Part shown: positions 23,447 to 36,312 of the stretch, in pieces | Numbering within the stretch: the stretch's first letter is position 1 | Layout of the letters: each line of letters opens with the position of its first letter | Origin: Larix kaempferi | Lineage: Eukaryota > Streptophyta > Pinopsida > Pinales > Pinaceae | Direction of reading: 5' to 3' | NCBI GenBank assembly: GCA_027924585.1 | Contig: BSBM01000877.1 | Location: forward strand, 5,519,501 to 5,583,500 | DNA length: 64,000 nucleotides | Position numbers and translations under genes: made by a program | Notes under the pieces: model-generated | The model's input: the letters and a program-made list of their open reading frames with translations, nothing else | The model's database searches: none | What the model was told of the DNA's origin: nothing

Positions 23447-24330
23447 TGCACTTGTCAATATTAGTCTTTTAATCTCAGTGAATGTGACATCGCATTCATC
23501 CATCCATTCATTCCTGATGCCTTTACGCTGTAGGGTAGTTATGGGTTTTCCGATTTTCAAGAAACCCTCAACAAATCTTATACAATATCTGGATAACCCC
23601 ATGAAGCTTCTCACTTGATCCGCATTTCTTGGCATGGGCCAATCCATTATGAACATCACCTTTTCAGGGTCCACTGAAATTCCCTCTTCGGAAATTATAT
23701 GCCCTTGATAATGGATCTCATTTTGATAAAAAGAGAAGTTGGACAACTTACCATACAACTTGTGCTCTCTTAAGCATGACAACACCAATCACAAGTATTC
23801 CTCATGCTCCCTTTCATTCTTGGAATAGATAAGGATATCATCCAAGAATACTTACACAAACCGATCTAAGTACTTTCGAAATACGCTATTCATGAGGCTC
23901 ATGAATACAGTTGGGGCATTGTTCAAACCAAAGGGTACCACTACAAAATCATAGTGCTCAAACTAAGTTCGAAAAGCAGTCTTAGGTATATCACCTTCCT
24001 TAATTTGAAGCTGGTGGTAACTTGATCGCAAGTCGATATTTGAGAAGACTGTCGCCCCTTTCATTTGATCGAAGAGGTCATCAATTCAAGGTATCGGGTA
24101 CCTATTCTTCACTGTGGCTTTTTTCAAATCTGTGTAATCTATGCAAAGACGCAAGGAACCATCTTTCTTCAAAAAAAAATTACTAGTGCACCCCATAGTG
24201 AAATAATTGGTCTGATGAACCCTAGGTCTAGTAGTACCTTCAACTGCATTTGCAACTCGCAAAGTTCCGGGGATGTCATCCTGTAGGGTGTCTTTGATGT
24301 TGGCTCTGAACTTGGTTTAACCTAAATGGT
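23447..24330 (-). pseudogene. Chromovirus B reverse transcriptase
   Basis: Minus-strand pieces match copy A RT. HKLYGKLSNFSFYQNEIHYQ and ISVDPEKVMFIMDWPMPRNA (23429-23788) are the thumb and connection. Upstream are the counterparts of the FLDDILIYS active site (about 23820-23860) and of the [11 protein letters not shown] region (about 24140-24180, disrupted by an A-run). Stops and shifts are frequent. The 3' end of the domain runs into the solo LTR. Confidence 0.85.
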
Positions 24331-25015
24331 AAAATCAATTTCTCTCCTAGGAGGTAACCCAGGCAATTCCTTTGGAAATACGTCCCTGAATTCGGCTAAC
24401 ACTAGGTATTGATCAAAGGAGGGTCCCTTCTCATTATTTACTGCTTCAACAATATACAACTGGCACCCTTGCCTCATACACCATTTTGATGTTCATCGTG
24501 GATATGAAATGTAAGGACACCTTCATTTTAATACCTTGGATCTCAATGGCTTCTCCTTTTTCATCAAAGCAAAGAAATTTCTTCCCATAACAGTCCAAGA
24601 AATCTCAATGTTCCTCAAGCCAATTCATACCTATGATAAGGTCATAAGTTTCGAGTGTGGTGACATACACTTTGACTTGTGTAACACACACCCCTAGATA
24701 TACTATACATTTTTCAACACTAGGTCCTACTAGTTGTTTTACCCCTGAAGCCATTTCGACTAGGTTGAAATTGTCATGCTTGTAGGCTGCCAACCCACAT
24801 TTATCTAATGCATATGGAGAAATAAAACTATATGTAGCACCGAGATCAAACAAGATTCTAAGTTTAACATTATTGACCTTACTTGATGATTCCACCATAG
24901 TGGATTGGTGCTCATCTTGATGGTTATTCACTGCTACTGAGATTTGATGCTTACTTCCCCCACTCCCCATTGGGGCCTTTCCTTCTCGATGCACTGTACC
25001 GGATTGTAATTCAGG
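24331..25015 (-). pseudogene. Chromovirus B aspartic protease
   Basis: The 129-codon minus-strand frame 24994-24605 holds LRILFDLGATYSFISPYALD, with the protease loop D-(T/S)-G-A altered to D-L-G-A. It also holds TYDLIIGMNWLEEH, the conserved downstream segment, in one continuous frame; copy A has the two in different frames. The altered active-site residue argues against activity. Confidence 0.85.
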
Positions 25016-25904
25016 ACAGTCATGCTGAAAATGTGGACCTCCACAACCCCAACAAGTAACATGTAACGAGGTAGGCGAGATGATATTCTCAGACCTCTGA
25101 GAGGGGTTTATCCCCGTGGGTCCCCTTCCCTTGTCGACTGATCCTCGATAATTACTTACACTCTGGTGAGTCCCTGTTGTTGATTGGGATATTTCCCTAG
25201 TTTCCCCTGACCTGTCTACTACTGTAACTCTGGGTGCATACCTATTTCTGTAGGGAGGTGACCTTGCATAACCCCCTTAAGGGTAGCTTCGAGGGGCCTT
25301 CCCTACAAACCCTGGCTGTTGAGAATTGAATGATTTGATGGGATTTGCACCCAACATATCTTCCGTATAATGAGCACAATCAACTACCTCGGCAACCGAA
25401 GTCAGTTTCCACATCTACACTTGGGCCTTGATCTTGGTATTAAGCCCGTACACAAAGCGCTCGACCTAGAGTTCGTCATTGTCCAAGTAGGGTATATACT
25501 TAACTAGTTCTGTGAATCTTTCCTCATATTCCTCCACGGGTATATTCCTTTGTACCAAGGCATGAAGGGTTCTAGTTTGTTCTTCCTGGTAGGAGGCGGG
25601 AAAGTACTTCCCTCTAAAATTCTCCACAAATAGTTCCCATGGAATATAAGTGTTTGGGGTAATGTGCAACTGTCTTTCTTGGTGCCCCCACCAATTCAAA
25701 GCGCTTCCCTTCAGTTGAAATATGGCTATTTTGGATTTGGATGTGGAATTGTATTCCTACAATGTTAGACACCTGGTCATCTCTTCAAACCATGCCTCTG
25801 CTCGTATCCCTACACAAGCCCCTGAAAAATCTAGAAGTCGTATTTTCTAAAGCTCCCTCGTGATATCCTGATGAGGAGGTCTTTGCCCCATGTTCAATGC
25901 TACT
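25016..25904 (-). pseudogene. Chromovirus B gag, C-terminal part with intact zinc knuckle
   Basis: A nucleic-acid-binding knuckle reads CWGCGGPHFQHDC (C-x2-C-x3-H-x4-C) near 25030-25070. The capsid-type segment at 25466-25699 shows FVENFRGKYFPASYQEEQTR and YEERFTELVKYIPYLDNDE. The N-terminal remainder of gag lies on the far side of the 5.3-kb insertion (31215-31420). The frame is broken between knuckle and capsid segments. Confidence 0.85.
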
Positions 25905-26949
25905 GTTAGTACCAATTTTTTATAGTGCAACAATTGGTGTATAATGGAGAAATGTTTCAAAAGTTTTCTAATATGATGAGAAAGCCCTTAAAAATCTCCT
26001 TGGTTTCATGATTATGTGGTTAAATGTGACAAAAATGGTGGATAAAAGTGCTAAAAGGGACAACAAAAGGAAAATTCGAAGAAAAAGTGTAAAAATAAAC
26101 AATTAGGAGCGAAAGAAATGTTAGAAAACATTAATCCAAAGGAAAACATTGAGTACATTTACCAGCACACATGATAAAACGTTGATCAACTTTCGGAATA
26201 AGATCAACAGTCCACGATTTCCTTCGCATCACCAAAGTGCGCGGAGGAAAAATATTACAGGTGGTTGCGAAAGGCAAAACTGGCAGACAGGTGGCAGCTC
26301 TACAGCGCTTCGCAAATGAGAAAATTTGTATGGGAAACCAATTTGAAGGGATGCGAAACCACCTTGGCGGAAGGTATAACGTTGAAATCAGCGTTCGAGG
26401 TTAATGATGGAAAGATCCAACGGCTCGGGATACAATTTTAGTTACAGTGCAAGTATTGGAATATCAGCGGCTCAGATTGCAAGCAAAATAAATCAAAGGC
26501 GATGAGTTCAAAAGGTGCGTGAAGGATAATGGGAGGAATCCCACCAGTGGGAAAAAGTTGAAGGTTAAACATACCGCAAGTTCCACCGTTGATGCGTTGG
26601 TAGATAAAATATCGACGATCCTAGGATTTCCGCATTGTGAACATGCCCAAGCAATAGACGGAAATAGTGATTGCGAAAAATGAAACCAGTGGACGCGTGG
26701 AGACACCGCAGTCCTTTGCAAGGGTGGAAAGTGGTATTGCAAACCAATTTCAGAAGCGGCGAAATCATTCTTTGCAGGATTAGCACCAAAATTCGACGGT
26801 TGAGATTTGAATTTGGAGGAATTATCGGATGACGGATAATTAAGACACTAAAAGAATATTAGATCTAATGGTTCAGATCATCGCACGAGGGATCGACGGA
26901 TGAGAAAAATGAGCGCCGATAAAGAAGACCGAAAGATAAAGAGAAAGGG

Positions 26950-26959
26950 TTATATATAG
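26950..26959 (+). promoter_or_regulatory. TATA-like box upstream of the unknown frame
   Basis: TTATATATAG lies 183 bp before the first ATG of the frame at 27133, in a GC-balanced context followed by CAGTGGGGCACACAAGGG. Position and sequence suit a plant core promoter. This is inferred from sequence alone. Confidence 0.45.
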
Positions 26960-27132
26960 CAGTGGGGCACACAAGGGTTGAAATTTGTTATTCGAACTGT
27001 CGGAGTCAGAAGCTTCTGGATAGGTGTGCTGCAGAGAAAGTGACATAACAGGTTGTGTTTAGGAGTTGTCAGTGAAAGGTAGGCCACACAACCATTATTG
27101 TCAAAACTGTGAAGGTTAAATTATAAAAGAAA

Positions 27133-30100
27133 ATGGAAGAAACACCAAATGTCAAAAATTTGAAAGCAAAAGATGTTTTAGAAGATAGAGACCATGACAT
27201 TTTTTATACTACAGTTAGGTTATCTGTGTCAGAAATCAAAATTAAGCTGGAAATTTTACAAGAAGAGGGTTTAGATGTACATAGAGTAGTACAATCTTCT
27301 TTCATGTCTTTTTTCCCGAACCAATTTCAATCTTTCCCGAAGTTTATTGTGTGGTGTATGTCTAATTATTTAGAAGTCGAGAGGGTTGTCATGAATGTCC
27401 AGAAAACTAAAATTGTTTGTCCCATTAAGTCCTCCCTTGTTAGAAATTCCCTCGAAGTCCCTGCGTCTCAAATACCTGAGTTAGAAAATTTCTCCGAAGA
27501 GTCAATTATTAATTTTTACCGTCAGTCTTCTTCTGAGGATAGAAGAGTCTTTCTAGCCAATTGTCTCAAACTAGACTTGGAAATTGCAGAAAATCCTTAC
27601 CCTTTGGACGCCAATTTCTTCAATGAGAACACACATATGGTTCTTACCCTAATTGCCTAGTTTTTAGCTTTGGATACGGACACCTTAGTGACAGAATTTC
27701 AATTGAGTTTACTTTTCAAAATAAGTGTTGGTCTGCCAGACAGTGAATATAGTCTTACACTGCAGCTCAATTTTGAGGAATTTTGTATGGAGAAAATTCA
27801 TTCCCAATTCGTAACATTCCATAATACAAGGCACTTCATATTTCAGTCGCATTTGATGAAGATGGTAATGTTTTATAGTCAAGAAGAGTTGTAGTATCCC
27901 CAAATAATCTTTACAAGTTTTCTGGAAGATAACATGGCTAATTACATTAATTACATGGTATCGGTCATATATAAGATGATATTTGGAGAAGAATTACCTT
28001 GAGTTTTGCCAGAGATGAAGACTTTAATGCAATTGAGCAAAGAGTTAGCAGTGGGAGATTGGTTCTTGTCGAAGGATCACACAATGATCAGATTATATGG
28101 ATTCATACGTGAACCATATATATTACCAGCATTTCTAACTTTAAGGATTTTTGCTCTGGAATTCCTTAGGCAAAAATTGATCATTGAAGATTTTCATTTC
28201 TTACATTTTAAGAAAGCTACTGATATAAAATATCCGTTGAAAATAGGTCATTTCATTGTGAAGAACAAATATGCTATTTCACATATAGAAAAATTATTGG
28301 AAGACATGGATTTCAAGAAGGAAATAAATGTTGCATATGATCCTTTCCATATTATTTCGAAGAGGAGACAGAGTAATCATACCAAAGATTTTGAGCATCA
28401 AGAATTGGAAGGACTGTCAAGGAGAGCTAATTTGTTGCAATATGAGTCTGAAGAGGAGGCACCTAAAAATGCACAGGGGAAGGATCTTGCTTTGATAGAA
28501 CCTGAAGTTAGAATAGAAGCCGTATTAAATATTACAGAGATTGGGGGAAAAAGAAGTTTTGAAGATATAATTGATTTAGAAAATGAGGAACAAGAAAGAG
28601 AGAAAAGGCCCAAAATTGATGTACAGAAGGATTTAGTTTTGTTTACAAATAGAGAAGGAGAGCAAAAAGAAAAAGATCCATTTCCGGGAGTTCAAGTACA
28701 AGAATATACATTTCAAGAAGCTAAAGAGGCTGGAGATGCAAGAAAATTTCAAACAAGAGCCGAAATGTATGATAAATATGGAGAAAATAAACGTACCTCC
28801 ACTCAAAAGACTTATGCTTTATTACCTAAAGTCGGAAGTTTAACAAATTCGGAGGTTACTTTGGTAGCCATTAGAGATATTAAAGAAAAAACTTTAAATG
28901 CGGCAGTATCGACAGAAGAAAAGATAACGGAGTTGAAGTTAAACTTGAAGAAAATAAGTGCGCCTAACAAAATCCATTTTCACAGGCAGACCGGAGAAAT
29001 GATATATGATGATTTTTTACAAGCAACTTTGAAAGTTGAAAAATTGCAGAGTACAATGAATAAAATGGAAAATCAATTAAAATAAGAAAAAATTAAGAAT
29101 AAAGCCCATCAACAACAAATCAAGAAATTGCAGATCAATTTAGTTGAAGGTGGTGCCGGAGGTGATGTAGGAAAGAAACTGTTAGCAGAGAAAGAAAATA
29201 TGATTCAGGCATTGCATAAAAAGCTAAAAATCCCAACAACTCAATTATTTCAGCCTCCTAAAATGACTGTATTGGAACGGGAGAAAGAGGATTTATCAAA
29301 ATAAGTAAGTGACAGTAAAGCTAAATTACTGAAGTTTATTGAAAAAGAATTAGCTTGGGAGAAGGACAAAATAAGTTTTAAAATTAGAATGAAGATTTGA
29401 AGAATAAATTATCAAATTTGGCTCAACAATGAACGGGTACTAGTCAAGTTGAAGAAGGAACTAGTGCAGAAAGCCTTGTATAGGCTATGTCCCAGGTGAG
29501 TTTGAAAGATGTTGAAATTAAAGAGTTGAAAGAATAAAATCAAATATTAAAAGAAGAAAATGAAAAGAAAGATGAGGAAGTAAAGTCTCTACAAGATAAA
29601 TATAAAGAGTTGATTGAAACAAACAAGAGATTGGAAAACCAAGTGACAGGTCAGGAAACTATGCAAGGTTGCAAACACATGGTGTGGGATTTGATTATCA
29701 AAGTGGCAGAAAAATTCAGGCCATACTTGAATTTCATGAGGATAAAGGAGAAAGTGACTAGAGAATATTTAGAAAGATGTACTGCAATGAGAGAAAGTCT
29801 GGATAAGAAGCCTAAAGATACAACACAAAATACAATTAGTTTCCTGAATGGTTTGACAGAAGAAGATTTGAAGACCATGGCCATTAAAAACAAGATAGCC
29901 ATCATTACTTGGGTGAGGATAATTCTAGGGAAGTACGCACATATTGAAAGAGTCGAAGCTAGAGCCGAAGCAATGAAGAGACAGGTGACAGAGTTTAAAA
30001 AACAGTTTGATAAATTGGTTGAAAAAGGTTTGCCTGCATTCTGGGATGAAAACAATGATTTGATTTCCCAGAATGATTATAAGAAATTGTTATTTGATAT

Positions 30101-30356
30101 AAGAATGGATCATGGAAAATTTCAGCATTTGAATCATCTTCTTACAAGAAATTTTTTGATGGAAAAGCTTGAAGAAGATTTTGAAATAATGAATCAATTA
30201 GTTTCCATTGGCGAAAGAATTCCAAAAATTTCCTATGCAGACCATATTGATATGAAGGTCCTGGCCAAAGAGATGACAAGCTATGATCTTCTAACAGCAG
30301 ATCAATGGATGATGGTCGAGAAATATGGAAAAATGAAATATACTCTTCGTCCATGA
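27133..30356 (+). pseudogene. Unrecognised ~1,070-codon coiled-coil protein relic
   Basis: Reading starts at an ATG (MEETPNVKNLKAKDVLEDRD) and stays in one frame to about 29390, interrupted by stops at 27658, 27892, 28000, 29083 and near 29302. It then continues in another frame to the stop at 30354. Hydrophobic and aromatic segments in the first 400 codons look like a folded domain (DPFHIISKRR, GDWFLSKDHTMIRLYGF). An acidic stretch rich in Lys and Glu follows (28430-28700), and then heptad-like coiled coils (KVEKLQSTMNKMENQLK; ENEKKDEEVKSLQDKYKELI). The last 200 codons are helical-looking (KRQVTEFKKQFDKLVEKGLP). I do not recognise the family and see no RT, integrase or nuclease motif. A gag-like structural protein or a captured host gene are the options I would weigh. 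Confidence 0.6.
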
Positions 30357-31214
30357 AAGTATCCATTGGGTCCTGTAAAAAATGAATATTTTGAAGAATT
30401 TTATTTGAAAAGAATTTGTAATATTTTTATGTATAAACTTTAACTCAAGTGACATATGGCAGTTAGTTAAATTATTTTATGTTTTAGTTAAAAGAAGCAG
30501 TTGGGTTTTGCTTCAAAAAGATTTTGTATAAAAGACAATGGGAATCATTTTGAGAGGGTTGGAATTTTTTTGAAAAGCAAGAGACTTTTGTATCGAGTTG
30601 CTCTATTTTTTATAATATGAAAAATCCATGCAGAGAATAGCACATTTTGCATAACCGAGATTCATGTGTTGATCGAAGTTACAGTCTGTACTTTCCTTTC
30701 TCATATGTTCATGTATTCATTCTTTTGTTATTTTTTCCATTATGTTCTATCTTCTATGCTTGGATGAAAGTTAAATAAGTCAAGATTCATATGTTTATGC
30801 CTTGATTTATCGAGTCTGAGTATCCATTATTTCTCCAAAATCGATAGTGGATTCATCTGAAAATTGGTTCCCATTATTGGTGGAATGTCTATCTTTCTTT
30901 CTTTATCATATGCAAAATACTTTGACTATAATGTGACAACTATCTTGCCTCTGTAAAAATCATTATTGTTGTTTATCTGCTGGTCCATAAATTTTCTAGT
31001 TTTTTACTCCATGCCTAATGGTCTTTGTGTGTATTTCAACCATATATTTGTTTTGAAAAATCCCAATCATTTTCATATATCTCTAGCCATTCATATATTT
31101 TGAGAGAGCCCTCTCTGGTAGGAAAGAGGCTAGTTTTCCTCCTAAAGGTTGGTTTGAAATAGTTACCTTAGATCTATCCTTCCACAACCAAAGGGTAAAA
31201 TCAGAGTGATAAAA

Positions 31215-31420
31215 GCTACTTCGGGATTTCATTCCCTTAGTGGCGAGGTCTCCACTTCTACCTCTGGTATAACACTTCCCCTTTGAAGTCCCCTGAGTGT
31301 GTCATTCATTGCCTCCAGTGAGCCCAATATGAGAACGGTCTTTGGCGATGGTGTCGACGCATTATGTTCAGGTATTTTCGTCGCCCAACCTTGCCCCCGA
31401 CCTGCTCGCATCCTTGCCAT
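31215..31420 (-). pseudogene. Chromovirus B gag N-terminus
   Basis: The minus-strand frame starts at 31420 with MARMRAGRGQGWATKIPEHN, the counterpart of copy A MDRTRAGWGRERVTTIPEQN at 12881, and contains LEAMNDTLRGLQRGS. It ends at the target duplication of the 5.3-kb insertion. Together with 25016-25904 it makes up gag of copy B. Confidence 0.85.
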
Positions 31421-34140
31421 GTTTATCTTGTATCATGGCATAATTCGGCAATTAGCATACGTTTTTAAATGTTAACTAGATTATTATTAAACTCATACTC
31501 AAACCTACTAGAGTGTTAAAATTTATTTCTTTCTTCACCCGTAAACGGCTTTTACCTAATACTGAGGAAAATACCTGAAAGGGTGAGGGTACGAGGTCAC
31601 TACTACATCCCTAAGTCAACGCCATCGTTGTAAGTCGTGAATTTAAGATACTATGTCTTAGTTTAAGTGGGGTGGAGGTGTTGCTTCATCCTCACGCCTT
31701 CGGTAGTCACCAATGTCCGCACCCACTACCAGGGTTACACTCAACGCGGTCCCCCACACGAAACGTTCTACATTCTACTTGGGTCACCTCATAACCCTAT
31801 AATCACGTTTAAACTACACTATAAATGACCCAAAAAAAGAATTATTATTTTCTAACATTTAATTTACATGATGAATTAATTAATTTAATACATTGGTTTT
31901 ACCTTAACCAAATTAATATTAAATTAAATTTAACTATATTTAATGTTAATTTATATTAATTAATTTTAAAAACAATTCAAAATAAATAATACGGAATTTT
32001 AATAAGTAAATACAAATTTTAACTAAGTAAATATAAAATTTTAATTAAACAACCTAATTTTTTCAATTTAAAGCAACAATTTTAACGATAAATTCAAGTG
32101 ATATAAAATAAAACAATGTTTTCACAAGGTTGAAGCATGCGATAGTTTCAATTCATTTTTTTTATTAATAAAAAATGCACTTCCCACGGACACCATGCAT
32201 GGAGGCCAAGTGGCTACCCCTTGGTACCACCTCCATGCAATAACATAATAATAAAAACTCCAAACTTAAAAGGGACAAACCCTCGGTGTCGGTCATTTCT
32301 TCAAATGTTTTCTGCGGACTTAGCTCTGTCATTCTTCCTTGACGGGCCAGACCTACTCCGCAACGGAGGAACTCTGCAACTGCCAGGACGAGCTCTGCTC
32401 TGCACGGGAAGGCTTTTCAAATGCTACGGGCTCATGTATAACTTCATCCCTAGGATTTATTTCAGTTTACGAGATATATAAATGTATTATTATATTTTTT
32501 TTGTTTCTCAAAAGATTGTTGCATAGTGCATGGATGTAGCCAATACATGGTATATGACTATGCTTAGCCATTTGGAAACGATTAAAATGGTATGTTGCGG
32601 TGAGAATAGGGTTTAATGATGGTTCAAATGGAATATTTACTCTCAAATTTGTTTAAATATATATATTTTATTTTATTTTATTATTGTTATTGGTTTCGAT
32701 TTTTTTTTTTTTACATTACTGCCAGCGGCCATGGCTGGGCCTGCTCCAGGATGACCATGACTGCCATGGGTCACACCCCTCAACTGGGGCTTCCAGCGGA
32801 GTAGCCCTCTCTCGTTGTAGGGAGTTGTGGTTGCATGCCCTTGAAGACTCAAGGGATAGCCCTCCCTCCATTTGCAAGTCACTCCTCAAATGAGGACGCG
32901 CTGACTGAGAGAAGAAAAATATGTGCCCAGGCGAGAAGAGTCGTTTACTCCGGCCAACAGCAAGGGTCATGACCTGCAAGCTTTCAAACAGCCTCTTAAC
33001 TGCCCCTCCCACGTCCTCCAGACGGCCTGGCGCATCGAGCGATGAAATATTTCTGGTCGTTTGTAACCATTCAATACTCAATAACGTTGTCAGAGTTTTT
33101 CTTTGTCATCCATGTGATGGCCTTCCATTCCAAGCAGTAATTTTGACTTTTCTTTTAGGTTAGAATTTTCACATGTGTAAACTAAATATTCCCATTCACA
33201 ACATTCCGTAGGCTTGCAGGATGCAATAAGCATGGCACTGTCGGGTGCTTATTGCACTCCCATTCCAAATAACTTGGCTTTGGCATTTGCCGGAAGCTTG
33301 GTCGTTTGAGGGGATGACTCGATAATGAGAAAGATTATTGGGCCTTGTCGTGCCTCTGTAGGTGGTTCTATAATATTCCATATTAACCCTTCAACTTGGC
33401 CATAGATCTCTCGCGGTTCAACCACTTCCAGACTTTTTTTTATTTTTTATTTTTTTCCAACCTATGTGTGCGTGCTACTCGAAGATTGATATCGCTCAGA
33501 GCTTGGGTAAAATAGTGGATACGTTGTCCAGAACTGTAACTTGTGTGTGATATGGAGAATGCTTCTCAGTCGGTAGTTCACTTAGGTAGTCCGTTGAGCA
33601 CACCTTACAACTCGTGAGCTGCATCTTTGGCACTTGGTATGTTTCTGATTGGTTAGGTAATTGTTGTTCGGGATTTTTGGTATGACTGAGGTTAGAACGA
33701 TACCCTATATATATATATATATATTGCATACCCAGTTTAATGAGGCCAGGGCAACCATGGCCATTCTACAGTCTTTGGAGGAAGTACCAATCCCACTTAG
33801 CCATAGAAATATGCTTAGGAAACTTGTGCACTCTTCCTCAGCTTCGTACACTTGGGTGCTCAATTTTGAGGACTATGGAGGCTTAAGAACTAATGCGACA
33901 TGTGCGCCCTTTCTTGGATTTGCCGACACATTGTGCAATGGCTTCGACTGGCTCTGCCTTGACGCTCTTGACATTGGGTGGCTCGAGCAGTTGGGTAGTC
34001 TTGAAACTTGTGATATTTTGGAGTGGTTTGGAAGTTAGGGTTTGGACTTAGGAGTGGATTTTGGGTTAAGAGACGCAATCTAAAAAAAAATTATTAAAAA
34101 TTATTTATTTATTTACAATATATATATATATAGATAGATA
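31421..34140 (-). other. Leader of chromovirus B, gag-proximal part
   Basis: It aligns along its length with 12882-17230 of copy A minus the solo LTR, with the same AT-rich block (31850-32130), the same T-run segment (32700) and the same TA repeat (33703-33724). No conserved reading frame is visible. It is separated from its other part (40738-41298) by the LINE. Confidence 0.75.
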
Positions 34141-34329
34141 GATATGATGCACCTAGGATGGAGGTGGAAGCCGTATGGGATGAGGTCAGGGCCTGGGATT
34201 TGCAGCTAGCAGAGCAGCCGTACTTAGGTCACTGTCAGTAGGTTTACACAGATCTAGGCGGTTTATAGTAAGAGGTTAATGGGTTAATATTTTTTTACCA
34301 TTTTTTCTTTTTTAGGGTTACTGTTAACT

Positions 34330-36312
34330 ATGGAGCCGATTGACGAAGTTGACTATGAGTGTGATTTTCTCTGCCCTTGTGATTTCTCAAGGTCGCCACC
34401 TGGCTGCTTTGGGGGTGAGTCTGGTGCCAGACTCCTTGGTGGTTTTGGGAAGGATCGTCCCTGGAAGTTTGAACACTCGCTCCTGAGTATTCCTCATGCA
34501 CAAGGTGGAAGTCCCCCCGTGGCGATTGGTAAACTTGCGCTCTCATCTCCGGTTTTGGGTTTTGATGTGTTTCATGAAACGAAGGTCGTTTTGAGCAAAA
34601 GTTGGAGAATTCTTGTAAACTCTACTCTCTCATCTTCCCCTGGTGTGGCGCTCTCTGCTGTTGGTGGGGTTTCTGATTTTATTACCTCTCCAGTAGGTCC
34701 TATTGTTGGGTTATCGGATCTAGGTTGCATGGCCATCTCTCCCCCTCGTCATATCAAGGTGGTTGATGCATCTAGCGTCGATGGGTTTCTAGCTGTTAAC
34801 CTGGGATCCGTGGAACATAGAGGATTCTCCAGTCCATACTTGACCTCTTCCCCGAAGGAATGTGAACTGACTGAGGTTTTGGAGACCCTGCGGGCTCCAT
34901 GTACGCGAACAAAGAACATACGAAAGTGGCTTAAAAACTCTGGTAAAGCCCCAAACTATTCCTTAGGGGAAGACATAGGGTTTCAACATATTATTTCGAT
35001 GGTTCATACTGTGCTGGTAGGAAATATTTATGGTAGAGTAGTGACACTTAAATCAGTAATTCAGTGGGCCAATGGGGCTTGGCATGTTCACTGTGGTTAT
35101 GTACCAAGAATTGTGGCACTTTTGGGAGGATGGTTTGCATTCCATTTCAACCTGGATGAGCACACACAGTGGGATTTAGGGAATCATTGGAGTCTGTTTG
35201 GGGCGCCCCTCCTGCTCAAACCTTGGAACCCACTTTTTGATGCTAGCAGGGAGCGCATGGACACTATCCGTCTTTGGGTTCGTCTTCCTGGGCTCCCCCT
35301 ACACTATTGGGCTGAGGAGCACTTCCGGCGGATTGGTAACCTGCTTGGAACCTTTCTAGATGCAGATTATTCCTTTGTGGAGACTTCAGTTCATAAAGTT
35401 GCTAGAATTTTGGTCAATATAAATGTTAGGGATGGGCTGGTTGATGGTATGGACCTGTGTTGGGGGCCGTTTACCTTCCCACAAACCCTTGACTACGAAA
35501 ATGTGCCTTTCTGGTGCAGACGATGTCATGAGTATGGACACTCGACCGTTGATTGCCCTCTCCCCGTTCGCACGAAATTTGGACCTTCTTTGAAAAGAAG
35601 GAATCTGGAGACGGATGATTGTTTTATCCCGACTAATTTAAATGTCGAACCTCCTGCTTCGGGACATTTGGTGACCCCTTCTGGTTAAGCTGGTATTGAA
35701 GGTTCTTTGGATGTGGAGGGGACTGAGCAGGATGTTGTAGCCATGGTTGAAGTCGAAGAATCCGAGCCCACTCCTGTTCCGGAAGCAGCACCGGAAGATT
35801 TACAGAACTCGATTCTTCGCTCCACGGACTTTTCAGCTGTTACCTCCTCTTCCCTATACTCTTCTGCTTCATTCAATTTCTTTTTTAAGAACATTTCATT
35901 TCCTGGGCTTGATTGGGTGGAAGGTCTCATAAATTTACACATTTCCCCTCATTTTTTGCCTCCTTCATCTGTCTCGGAATGTGCTCCGCACACTCCATCC
36001 CCCATTGAACCACTTTTGTTGGAACTTCCCACTGTTTGTATCACGGATACTCCACCCAAGTCGCAAACTATTGTCCATAAACCCCCCTCCCCCTCAGACT
36101 CCTCTGAGTCTGGTTACTTCCTCCGTTCTATGAACAAGCTGGCTGCGGGGGGCATTGGAAAAGATAAGCCAAAGATAGCCAAAGTCAGAGGCCGGAAATC
36201 TTTCATTTCACATGCCAAGTCTCGTGCTCGTGTGGACTTGCGCAGTGGCAAGCAACATTCTATTGAAAGGGCACTTAGAGCGGTCAAAGCCCATCAGGAG
36301 GGGCTCGGATGA
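34330..36312 (+). pseudogene. LINE ORF1: DUF4283-type domain plus CCHC zinc knuckle
   Basis: The RNA-binding protein of plant L1 elements, which coats the transcript. The first ATG (34330) opens a frame interrupted by a single stop (TAA, 35686-35688) and continuing in the same frame to 36312, about 660 codons. A DUF4283-like domain spans about residues 190-380 (VIQWANGAWHVHCGYVPRIV, IRLWVRLPGLPLHYWAEEHF). WCRRCHEYGHSTVDC (about 35510-35560) is a C-x2-C-x4-H-x4-C knuckle. The tail is Ser/Pro- and acid-rich and ends in basic residues. Its stop overlaps the start of ORF2 (ATGA at 36309). Confidence 0.9.

Larger units (their letters stand above)
25899..31220 (+). mobile_element. 5.3-kb insertion of unrecognised class with 6-bp TSD
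   Basis: GCTACT occurs at 25899-25904 and 31215-31220, and the insertion-free sequence is present in copy A near 12680. The inserted 5310 bp starts GTTAGTACCAATTTTTT and ends GAGTGATAAAA. I see neither LTRs (no repeat of either end inside), nor terminal inverted repeats, nor a long A tail, only AAAA at the right end. It carries one long decayed plus-strand reading frame (27133-30356), a TATA-like box before it and about 850 bp of AT-rich 3' sequence. A retroposed transcript with a short A tail, or an LTR-less derivative of a larger element, would both fit. Confidence 0.8.

Noticed and set aside
29651-30055. 134-codon minus-strand frame
   Set aside because: Antisense to the better-supported plus-strand unknown frame (29610-30356); Leu/Ser-rich as expected for an antisense of a Lys/Glu-rich coil.
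25905-31214. Reading the 5.3-kb insertion as an LTR element
   Set aside because: The left end begins near TG, but the right end is GATAAAA rather than CA, and no copy of either end occurs inside.
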